Positions 57,373-64,000 of a stretch of DNA of 64,000 nt are shown here, piece by piece. The notes beneath the pieces are model-generated. The model was not told where the DNA came from, did not search any database, and was given only the letters and a program-made list of their open reading frames with translations. Both the position numbers and the translations under genes were made by a program. Source of the DNA: Tenebrionibacter intestinalis. Its GTDB lineage: Bacteria > Pseudomonadota > Gammaproteobacteria > Enterobacterales > Enterobacteriaceae. The DNA is taken from assembly GCF_016632365.1 (NCBI RefSeq), contig NZ_JAEPBH010000003.1, positions 62,405-126,404 on the forward strand, given 5' to 3'. Within the stretch, counting starts at the first letter, position 1; each line of letters begins with the position of its first letter.

Positions 57373-59670
57373 ATGAAATGGCTTTGTTACGCAGGAATCG
57401 CCGCCAGCCTGGCGTTACAACCGGCGCTGGCAGAAGGAGTGTTCGGCAACCACCCGCTCACACCCGAAGCGCGCGACGCCTTTGTCAGCGAGCTGCTGAC
57501 GAAAATGACCGTTGATGAGAAAATCGGCCAGTTGCGGCTTATCAGCGTCGGCCCTGATAACCCAAAAGAGGCTATTCGTGAGATGATCAAAAAAGGTCAG
57601 GTCGGAGCGATATTTAATACCGTCACCCGGCCGGATATTCGCGCGATGCAGGATCAGGTTATGGCGCTAAGCCGTCTGAAAATTCCGCTGTTCTTTGCGT
57701 TTGACGTTATCCACGGCCAGCGTACCGTATTTCCCATCAGCCTTGGGCTGGCCTCATCGTTTAATCTGGATACCGTAAAAACGGTCGGTCGCGTATCGGC
57801 CTACGAAGCGGCGGACGATGGACTGAATATGACCTGGGCGCCGATGGTGGACGTATCGCGCGATCCGCGCTGGGGGCGCGTATCTGAAGGCTTTGGCGAA
57901 GACACCTGGCTGACGTCGGTGATGGGGCGTGCGATAGTAGAGGCCATGCAGGGGAAAAGCCCGGCGGATCGCTACTCGGTAATGACAAGCGTTAAGCATT
58001 TCGCCGCCTATGGCGCAGTGGAAGGCGGAAAAGAGTACAACACGGTGGATATGAGCCCTCAGCGCCTGTTCAACGATTATATGCCGCCCTACAAGGCGGG
58101 GCTTGAGGCAGGCAGCGGCGCGGTAATGGTGGGGCTGAACTCGCTTAACGGTACGCCAGCCTCGTCCGATGCGTGGCTGCTTAAAACGGTGCTGCGCGAC
58201 AAATGGGGGTTCACCGGCATTACGGTGTCTGACCACGGCGCGATTAAAGAACTCATCAAACACGGCACTGCCAGCGATCCGAAAGATGCGGTGCGCGTGG
58301 CCGTCAAATCCGGCATCAATATGAGCATGAGCGATGAATATTACAGTAAATATCTGCCAGAGCTTGTGAAAAATGGCGATGTGACCCTGGCTGAACTGGA
58401 CGATGCCGCCCGGCATGTACTCAATGTGAAATATGATATGGGGCTTTTTAACGACCCGTATCGTCACCTGGGGCCAAAAGAGTCTGATCCACAGGATACG
58501 AACGCAGAATCGCGTCTGCACCGTGAAGCGGCCCGTAAGGTGGCGCGTGAAAGTCTGGTGCTGCTAAAAAACCGCCAACAGACGCTGCCGCTAAAAAAGA
58601 GCGGTACGCTCGCCGTGGTGGGGCCGCTTGCCGACAGCCAGCGTGACATGATGGGGAGCTGGTCGGGGGCTGGCACTATCAGCCAGACCGTGACTGTATT
58701 GCAGGGCATTCGCAACGTAGCGGGCGATAAAGTGAATATCCTCTACGCCAAAGGCGCAAACGTTACAAATCATCAGGGCATCGTCGATTTTCTTAATCAA
58801 TATGAGAAGGCCGTGGTGCAGGACCCGCGACCGGCGCAGGAGATGATTGATGAGGCGGTAGCGGCGGCAAAGCAGGCCGATGCGGTGGTGGCCGTCGTCG
58901 GTGAAGCGCAGGGCATGGCCCATGAAGCATCGAGCCGTACCGATATTACTCTCCCGCAGAGCCAGCGCGACCTGATTGCCGCGCTAAAAGCCACTGGTAA
59001 GCCGCTGGTACTGGTGCTGATGAATGGTCGCCCGCTGGCGCTGGTGAAAGAAGATCAACAGGCCGATGCGATTCTGGAAACCTGGTTTGCGGGCACTGAA
59101 GGCGGTAACGCCATTGCCGACGTGCTGTTTGGCGATGTTAACCCCTCCGGCAAACTGCCGATGTCATTTCCGCGCTCAGTTGGGCAGATCCCGGTCTATT
59201 ACAGCCACCTTAATACCGGGCGCCCTTACAACCCGCAAAGGCCGAATAAATATACCTCGCGCTACTTTGATGAGGCCAACGGCCCGCTATATCCGTTTGG
59301 TTACGGGCTGAGCTATACAACATTTAGCGTGTCTGATGTAAACATGTCTGCGCCGACGCTTACGCGCGGCGGTATTGTGAACGCCAGCGTGAGCGTGAGC
59401 AACACAGGCAAGCGCGAAGGCGCGACCGTAGTGCAACTGTATTTGCAGGATATAACAGCCTCCATGAGCCGTCCGGTAAAAATGTTAAAGGCGTTTAAAA
59501 AGGTGAATCTGAAGCCGGGCGAGCGCGCGACCGTTACGTTTCCCATTGACGTCAACGCGCTCAAATTCTGGAATCAGCAGATGATCTATGACGCCGAACC
59601 GGGCAAATTTAATGTCTTCATCGGGCTGGATTCCGCTCGCGTGAAGCAGAGTGAGTTTGAACTGAAATAA
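57373..59670 (+). CDS. bglX: Periplasmic beta-glucosidase BglX
   Basis: Glycoside hydrolase family 3 enzyme that releases glucose from beta-glucosides in the periplasm. It has 765 residues from MKWLCYAGIAASLALQPALA (57373), with a signal peptide cleaved near ALA-EG; the upstream GTG would add five residues. The catalytic nucleophile Asp is in GFTGITVSDHGAIKEL. The C-terminal (alpha/beta)6 domain and the fibronectin-like domain (YPFGYGLSYTTFSVSDV) are intact. The length equals E. coli BglX. Confidence 0.96.
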   Translation: MKWLCYAGIAASLALQPALAEGVFGNHPLTPEARDAFVSELLTKMTVDEKIGQLRLISVGPDNPKEAIREMIKKGQVGAIFNTVTRPDIRAMQDQVMALSRLKIPLFFAFDVIHGQRTVFPISLGLASSFNLDTVKTVGRVSAYEAADDGLNMTWAPMVDVSRDPRWGRVSEGFGEDTWLTSVMGRAIVEAMQGKSPADRYSVMTSVKHFAAYGAVEGGKEYNTVDMSPQRLFNDYMPPYKAGLEAGSGAVMVGLNSLNGTPASSDAWLLKTVLRDKWGFTGITVSDHGAIKELIKHGTASDPKDAVRVAVKSGINMSMSDEYYSKYLPELVKNGDVTLAELDDAARHVLNVKYDMGLFNDPYRHLGPKESDPQDTNAESRLHREAARKVARESLVLLKNRQQTLPLKKSGTLAVVGPLADSQRDMMGSWSGAGTISQTVTVLQGIRNVAGDKVNILYAKGANVTNHQGIVDFLNQYEKAVVQDPRPAQEMIDEAVAAAKQADAVVAVVGEAQGMAHEASSRTDITLPQSQRDLIAALKATGKPLVLVLMNGRPLALVKEDQQADAILETWFAGTEGGNAIADVLFGDVNPSGKLPMSFPRSVGQIPVYYSHLNTGRPYNPQRPNKYTSRYFDEANGPLYPFGYGLSYTTFSVSDVNMSAPTLTRGGIVNASVSVSNTGKREGATVVQLYLQDITASMSRPVKMLKAFKKVNLKPGERATVTFPIDVNALKFWNQQMIYDAEPGKFNVFIGLDSARVKQSEFELK

Positions 59671-59686
59671 ACAAAAGGCCGTAAAC

Positions 59687-59846
59687 CGGCTGAGACGGTT
59701 GTTAAGCGCCGGTACAGGCGACACTGGCCCGAAAGTCAGAAAATAAGCGAGGAAAAGCAATTTATTGTTTTTCATCCGATCGCCGCAAAGAGGACAAAAC
59801 CCGGCTTTTGTCCTCTTTGTCATCAATCCAGGCCGGGTAACCGGCC
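59687..59846 (+). mobile_element. Diverged palindromic element copy E' after bglX
   Basis: Element at 59701-59830 (130 bp) between GGCCGTAAACCGGC (59687-59700) and GGCCGGGTAACCGGCC (59831-59846). It begins TGAGACGGTTGTTAAG and ends CTTTGTCATCAATCCA. Most of the sequence differs from copies A-E, but the order of hairpins is kept. The last hairpin is CAAAGAGGACAAAA/TTTTGTCCTCTTTG where the others have CAAAGAAGGAAAAA/TTTTTCCTTCTTTG, with both arms changed together. Confidence 0.7.
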
Positions 59847-60005
59847 TGAGACTGCTGACAAACCCCATCCTGGCGCAGACAGAATGGATGGAATGCGATA
59901 AAAAATAAGGAAAATCAATGCATTGATTTTCGCCTGCTTACCACAAAGAAGGAAAAACCCCGTTTTTTCCTTCTTTGTCATCAATCTGGGGCCGGGCAAC
60001 CGGCC
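59831..60005 (+). mobile_element. Palindromic element copy E at the bglX terminator
   Basis: Element at 59847-59989 (143 bp), TGAGACTGCTGACAAA to TTTGTCATCAATCTGG. It lies between GGCCGGGTAACCGGCC (59831-59846) and GGCCGGGCAACCGGCC (59990-60005). It is in tandem with the diverged copy E', giving stem-loop, E', stem-loop, E, stem-loop. The last stem-loop is followed by TTTTTTATC and acts as the terminator. Confidence 0.9.
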
Positions 60006-60013
60006 TTTTTTAT
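59990..60013 (+). terminator. bglX terminator (distal stem-loop copy)
   Basis: GGCCGG pairs with CCGGCC around GCAA, followed by TTTTTTATC. The sister copy upstream has loop GTAA; both are GNRA-type tetraloops. Confidence 0.8.
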
Positions 60014-60104
60014 CTGCTAATACCAACGGGCCTGTATTGCCTGAAACTTGTGACAGACTGCAGGCTTGCGCTCATTGCCAGCGACGAAGCGGGAAAACCG
60101 CGGA

Positions 60105-60120
60105 TTTCCGACTACACTTT
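60105..60120 (+). promoter_or_regulatory. Sigma-S-like -10 of the osmF operon
   Basis: CTACACTTT (60112-60120) fits the sigma-S -10 CTAYACTT, about 45 bases before the osmF start. The E. coli operon is RpoS-dependent and osmotically induced. Confidence 0.5.
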
Positions 60121-60162
60121 CTGCAACCCTATGAATATTTCTGTAAAAACGGAGATGTGGCA

Positions 60163-61086
60163 ATGGCAGGAAAGTGGATGGGATATGCGCTGGCGGCAGC
60201 AATGACGCTGGCGGCAGGCGCGCAGGCGGCCGAGCCGGTGAAAGTGGGGTCGAAAATTGATACGGAAGGTTCGCTGCTGGGCAATATTATCCTGCTGGTG
60301 CTGGAAAGCCACGGCGTTAAAACCGTGAATAAGATTCAACTGGGGACGACGCCAGTCGTGCGCGGCGCGATCGCTGCCGGGGAGCTGGATATTTATCCTG
60401 AATATACCGGCAACGGCGCGTTTTTCTTTAAGCAGGAGAAATCGCCGGTGTGGAAAAACGCGCAGCAGGGTTACGACAAAGTGAAGGCGCTTGATGCGCA
60501 GAAAAATCATCTTATCTGGCTTACGGCGGCCCCGGCGAACAATACCTGGACTATTGCGGTGCGCCAGGATCTGGCGCAAAAGGGCGGGCTTGCGACGCTT
60601 GCCGATCTCAGTCGCTACCTGAAACAGGGAGGCCAGTTCAGGCTGGCGGCGTCGGCAGAATTTATCGAGCGCCCGGATGCGCTGCCCGCCTTTGAAAAAG
60701 CGTACGATTTTAAGCTTGAGCAGGCGCAGTTGCTGTCGCTGGCGGGCGGCGATACGGCCGTTACGCTGCGCGCGGCAGCCCAGCGAACCTCCGGCGTAAA
60801 CGCCGCAATGGCCTACGGCACAGACGGCCCGGTAGCGGCGCTGGGGCTTGTCACGCTCAGCGATCCTAAAGCCGTGCAGCCTATATATGCGCCTGCGCCG
60901 GTGGTGCGTGAAGCGGTGCTAAAAGCCTATCCGCAGATAGGGGACTGGCTAAAGCCGGTATTTAGCGCGTTGGATGAGAAAACATTACAAAAGCTGAATG
61001 CGAGTATCGCCGTCGATGGGCTGGATGCCCGCAAGGTGGCAGGCAACTGGTTGAAACAAAAAGGCCTGTTGCAGGCAGGGCAGTAG
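60163..61086 (+). CDS. osmF: Osmoprotectant ABC transporter substrate-binding protein OsmF (YehZ)
   Basis: Periplasmic glycine-betaine-type binding protein, 307 residues from the ATG at 60163 ([19 protein letters not shown]), with a signal peptide ending AQA-AE and GGAG upstream. The frame runs open far upstream through the repeat, without meaning. The OpuAC-type domain has [37 protein letters not shown] and [19 protein letters not shown]. First gene of the osmF-yehYXW importer operon. Confidence 0.95.
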   Translation: MAGKWMGYALAAAMTLAAGAQAAEPVKVGSKIDTEGSLLGNIILLVLESHGVKTVNKIQLGTTPVVRGAIAAGELDIYPEYTGNGAFFFKQEKSPVWKNAQQGYDKVKALDAQKNHLIWLTAAPANNTWTIAVRQDLAQKGGLATLADLSRYLKQGGQFRLAASAEFIERPDALPAFEKAYDFKLEQAQLLSLAGGDTAVTLRAAAQRTSGVNAAMAYGTDGPVAALGLVTLSDPKAVQPIYAPAPVVREAVLKAYPQIGDWLKPVFSALDEKTLQKLNASIAVDGLDARKVAGNWLKQKGLLQAGQ

Positions 61087-61090
61087 TGGT

Positions 61091-62251
61091 TTGCGGCTGA
61101 TATGCCATAACCGGGTTGCGCTGCTGCTGGCGGCGCTGCTGTGGCCGGCGCTGGCGCTGCCTTTTATTACGCATTCGCCCAACAGGCTGCTTTCCGGCGA
61201 GCCGATTATGCTGCATGCGCTGGCAGGCGGCGCGTTCTGGCTATTACCGGCGGCGCTGGTTGCGTTAACCGCGCTGGCGTTTGTTCCGCGCCCGCGCGCG
61301 GCTGCGGCGGCGACCCTGGCGCTTGGCGAAGGCATTATTATTGTGCTGCTCCTGTTACTGGCCCATGCGGCCGCCCGGCTGGGGGCGGAGGCCAGCCCTG
61401 CGGCACGCACCTCCCCGGCAAGCGGGCTGTGGCTGACGCTGGCGCTCTGTCTGCTGCTGTGCAGCGATGCGGCAAGCAGGCTGGTTAACGCTGGCGTCTG
61501 GCGCTGGCTGCTGCTGGCGCAGATCGGGTTCATTGTGCTGCTGATGCTGACAGGCGGCCTGTTCGATAATCTCTCATTGATGAAAGAATACGCTAACCGG
61601 CGCGATGTTTTTAACGACGCGCTGGGCCGTCATTTGCTGCTGCTGGGCGCTACGCTGCTGCCTGCGCTGTTTATCGGCGTGCCGCTCGGCGTCTGGAGTT
61701 ACCATCGAACGGCGCTGCGCGGGCCGCTCTTTGGCGTGCTTAATGTTATCCAGACGGTGCCCGCAGTGGCGCTTTTTGGTCTGCTGATTGCACCGCTGGC
61801 GGATATCGGCCGATATTTGTCCGGTATCGGTATTTCCGGCATCAGCGGTACTGGCCTTACGCCTGCGCTACTGGCGCTGGTGCTGTACGCGCTGCTGCCG
61901 CTGGTACGCAGCGTGGTCGCCGGGCTGGAGCAGGTGCCGGCGCAGGTGCGTGAGAGCGCCCGCGGTATGGGGATGTCGGGCTGGCAGATATTTTTAAAGG
62001 TGGATGTGCCGCTGGCGCTACCGGTGTTGTTACGCGGCCTGAAAGTGGTCACCGTGCAGACGCTGGGGATGGCGGTTATTGCCGCGCTGATTGGCGCAGG
62101 CGGTTTTGGGGCGCTGGTTTTTCAGGGGTTAATGAGCAGCGCGCTGGATTTGGTGCTGCTTGGCGTCATACCGGTGATTGCGCTGGCGGTGTTGGCGGAT
62201 GCGCTGTTTAACCTGCTGATTGCCGGGCTGGAGGCGGCAAACCATGATTGA
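61091..62251 (+). CDS. yehY: Osmoprotectant ABC transporter permease YehY
   Basis: 386-residue inner-membrane permease. The TTG at 61091 ([17 protein letters not shown]), four bases after the osmF stop, is the best start; the region matches the E. coli N-terminus in length. An N-terminal membrane block unique to YehY is followed by the standard permease domain with [38 protein letters not shown] and the EAA-type loop [17 protein letters not shown]. It overlaps yehX by eight bases. Confidence 0.94.
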   Translation: MRLICHNRVALLLAALLWPALALPFITHSPNRLLSGEPIMLHALAGGAFWLLPAALVALTALAFVPRPRAAAAATLALGEGIIIVLLLLLAHAAARLGAEASPAARTSPASGLWLTLALCLLLCSDAASRLVNAGVWRWLLLAQIGFIVLLMLTGGLFDNLSLMKEYANRRDVFNDALGRHLLLLGATLLPALFIGVPLGVWSYHRTALRGPLFGVLNVIQTVPAVALFGLLIAPLADIGRYLSGIGISGISGTGLTPALLALVLYALLPLVRSVVAGLEQVPAQVRESARGMGMSGWQIFLKVDVPLALPVLLRGLKVVTVQTLGMAVIAALIGAGGFGALVFQGLMSSALDLVLLGVIPVIALAVLADALFNLLIAGLEAANHD

Positions 62252-63182
62252 ATTTACGCAGGTGAGCAAATATTACCAGGGGCGCGCGGCGGTAAACGCC
62301 CTGACGCTGAACTGCCCGGAAGGCGCGTTTACCGTGCTGGCAGGAACTTCGGGTTCCGGCAAATCCACCACGCTAAAAATGATAAACCGGCTGGTGGAGC
62401 ACGATGCCGGGCAGATACGTTTTGCCGGGCGTGATATCCGCGATACTGACGTGCAAACGCTGCGCAGGCGTATCGGGTATGCTATTCAGTCGGTAGGTCT
62501 GTTTCCGCACTGGACCGTGGCGCAGAATATTGCCGCCGTACCGCAGCTACTGCGCTGGCCGAAGCGGAAAATCAACGACCGGACGGATGAATTGCTTGGC
62601 TTGCTGGGGCTGGAGCCGGCGCAGTTTCGCAGCCGCTACCCGCATCAACTTTCCGGCGGGCAGCAGCAGCGCGTAGGCGTGGCGCGGGCGCTGGCCGCTG
62701 ATCCGGACGTTTTACTCATGGACGAACCGTTTGGCGCTCTCGACCCGGTGACGCGCGCGGCGCTGCAGCGTGAAATTCGCCGTATTCACCGGTTAATGGG
62801 GCGCACCATTGTACTGGTCACGCACGATGTGGATGAAGCGCTGTACCTGGCTGACCGGGTGGTGCTGATGGATGCTGGCGAAGTCGTGCAGCAGGGCGCG
62901 CCTTATGCCCTTTTGCGCCAGCCTGCCAGCCCGTTTGTGCGTGAATTTTTCGCCAGCAGCGAGCCGGGCGTACGACTGCTGTCGCTGGAAACGGTGGCCC
63001 AGCGTATGCGCGCGCAGGAGCGGTTTAACGGCGCCGCCGTGCCGTACAATATGACGCTGCGTGAGGCGCTGTCGCGTTTCGTGGAGCTGGGCGTGGTCCG
63101 GCTTGGCGTGACTGACGCCGCAGGGCAGCCGTGCGGCGTGCTGCATTTTAACGATCTGGCCGGTGCGGAGCCGTCGGTATGA
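62244..63182 (+). CDS. yehX: Osmoprotectant ABC transporter ATP-binding protein YehX
   Basis: 312-residue ATPase from [14 protein letters not shown] (62244), inside the end of yehY. Walker A is [13 protein letters not shown], the signature is [15 protein letters not shown], Walker B is [13 protein letters not shown] and the switch His is in [12 protein letters not shown] short C-terminal tail carries the regulatory region. It overlaps yehW by four bases (ATGA). Confidence 0.96.
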   Translation: MIEFTQVSKYYQGRAAVNALTLNCPEGAFTVLAGTSGSGKSTTLKMINRLVEHDAGQIRFAGRDIRDTDVQTLRRRIGYAIQSVGLFPHWTVAQNIAAVPQLLRWPKRKINDRTDELLGLLGLEPAQFRSRYPHQLSGGQQQRVGVARALAADPDVLLMDEPFGALDPVTRAALQREIRRIHRLMGRTIVLVTHDVDEALYLADRVVLMDAGEVVQQGAPYALLRQPASPFVREFFASSEPGVRLLSLETVAQRMRAQERFNGAAVPYNMTLREALSRFVELGVVRLGVTDAAGQPCGVLHFNDLAGAEPSV

Positions 63183-63910
63183 AGGTGCTGCGAACTTCGC
63201 TGTTCTGGCTGCTGGCGCTGTTTATCACGCTGCTGGCGGCGCTGCCGTATAGTGAAGCGCTGTGGGCATGGCTGTTTCCCGAGCTCGACAGGCCGCTCTA
63301 TCAGCAGGATAGCTTTGCTTCGCTGGCGCTGGCCCATCTGGGCCTGGTGGGGGTTTCCAGCCTGCTGGCGGCGGCTATGGGCATCAGCGCTGGCGTGGCC
63401 GTCACCCGCCCGGCCGGGCGTGAATTTCGCCCGCTGGCGGAGACGCTTGCCGCTGTCGGGCAAACGTTTCCGCCGGTTGCGGTGTTAGCCGTGGCGGTAC
63501 CAGTACTGGGGTTTGGGCAGGCGCCCGCGCTGATTGCGCTGGTGCTCTACGGGCTGCTGCCGGTTTTACAGGGAACGCTTGCCGGTATGGCGGCGGTGCC
63601 TGCGGGCGTGCGCGAGGTGGCGAATGGCGTTGGGATGAGCGCCTGGCAGCGTTTGTGGAAAGTGGAGCTGCCGCTGGCGGCCCCGGTAATTCTCGCGGGC
63701 GTAAGAACCTCGGTTATTATTAATATCGGTACGGCGGCCATTGCCTCAACGGTTGGCGTGCGCTCGCTTGGGACGCCGGTCATTATCGGCCTGAGCGGTT
63801 TTAATACCGCCTGGGTAATTCAGGGAGCGCTGACCGTGGCGCTGATGGCGATTGTTGTAGACCGCGCCTTTGAGCGCCTGCAAAAATGCTTTACCCGGCA
63901 CGCAGAATAA
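63179..63910 (+). CDS. yehW: Osmoprotectant ABC transporter permease YehW
   Basis: 243-residue permease, translationally coupled to yehX. About six helices. The EAA-type loop reads [22 protein letters not shown], followed by [20 protein letters not shown]. With OsmF, YehY and YehX it forms a complete betaine-type importer. Its 3' end overlaps yohO on the other strand. Confidence 0.95.
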   Translation: MKVLRTSLFWLLALFITLLAALPYSEALWAWLFPELDRPLYQQDSFASLALAHLGLVGVSSLLAAAMGISAGVAVTRPAGREFRPLAETLAAVGQTFPPVAVLAVAVPVLGFGQAPALIALVLYGLLPVLQGTLAGMAAVPAGVREVANGVGMSAWQRLWKVELPLAAPVILAGVRTSVIINIGTAAIASTVGVRSLGTPVIIGLSGFNTAWVIQGALTVALMAIVVDRAFERLQKCFTRHAE

Positions 63911-63998
63911 TGCTGTAGCCTGCAAGCATCACGCCGCCAATCGCGCCCAGCGCCATTAATGCCATACCGACAATCAGCGCGATTTTTACTGTATTCAC
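63891..63998 (-). CDS. yohO: Small membrane protein YohO
   Basis: 35-residue single-helix inner-membrane protein. From the GTG at 63998 it reads (M)[17 protein letters not shown] then [17 protein letters not shown], matching E. coli YohO ([19 protein letters not shown]). Its last 20 bases overlap the yehW 3' end in antisense. The start is two bases from the window edge, so upstream signals cannot be checked. The function is unknown. Confidence 0.85.
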   Translation of the reverse strand: MNTVKIALIVGMALMALGAIGGVMLAGYSIILRAG

Positions 63999-64000
63999 AA

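Noticed and set aside
59923-60162. Upstream extension of osmF through palindromic element E
   Set aside because: The 80 extra residues come from the repeat and terminator; the signal peptide and ribosome-binding site place the start at 60163.

Overview
This window reads as a chromosomal segment of a moderately GC-rich member of the Enterobacteriaceae. Almost every protein has a recognisable Escherichia coli/Salmonella counterpart, and the gene order follows the rcsC-to-yohO part of the E. coli map. I cannot fix the genus from sequence alone. Several blocks known from E. coli are absent here: eco-mqo-nap-ccm between yojI and the proline tRNA, yejABE and most of yejF, yeiQ, the pseudouridine genes, yeiH, and galS-mgl-preTA. 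A few accessory genes have been added: an IroE-like esterase after fruA, a yicL-like exporter after cirA, and a DUF937-OmpA protein after pbpG.

Layout. 1-5.5 kb holds the 3' part of rcsC facing the rcsD-rcsB operon, then the antisense sRNA MicF. 5.8-12.3 kb holds ompC, apbE, ada-alkB and yojI. 12.6-16.5 kb holds tRNA-Pro(GGG) with a possible integration scar, yejM-yejL, yejK and rplY with its leader. 16.6-17.9 kb is a small cold-shock cluster: a CspA-family gene, a YmcF-like zinc ribbon and two unrecognised small proteins. 18-24.8 kb holds radD, rsuA-bcr, yejG, a yejF relic and pdeN. 25-30.2 kb holds mepS, lpxT, yeiR, efpL, yeiW and setB. 30.5-34.3 kb is the fructose PTS operon fruBKA with Cra sites. 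34.4-41.7 kb holds the esterase, nfo, yeiE, lysP and Fur-boxed cirA. 42.3-50.9 kb holds yicL, yeiG, folE-yeiB, sanA, cdd, yohJK and dusC. 51-54.7 kb holds yohD, yohC, pbpG and the DUF937-OmpA gene. 55.4-63.9 kb holds dld, bglX, the osmF-yehYXW osmoprotectant importer and yohO.

The most unusual feature is a family of short palindromic elements of about 143 bp. There are five close copies (near 7.1, 23.0, 35.5, 55.2 and 59.9 kb) and one diverged copy (59.75 kb). Each has imperfect 16-bp terminal inverted repeats and three internal hairpins, and each is framed on both sides by a copy of the same 16-20 bp stem-loop. In four cases the framing stem-loop is, or looks like, an intrinsic terminator. 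In the fifth it is a natural palindrome inside the yejF relic, where removing the element and one stem-loop restores the reading frame. This behaves like a non-autonomous mobile element that inserts at, and duplicates, whole stem-loops. No transposase is present in the window. A second repeat family of about 295 bp lies next to two of the copies.
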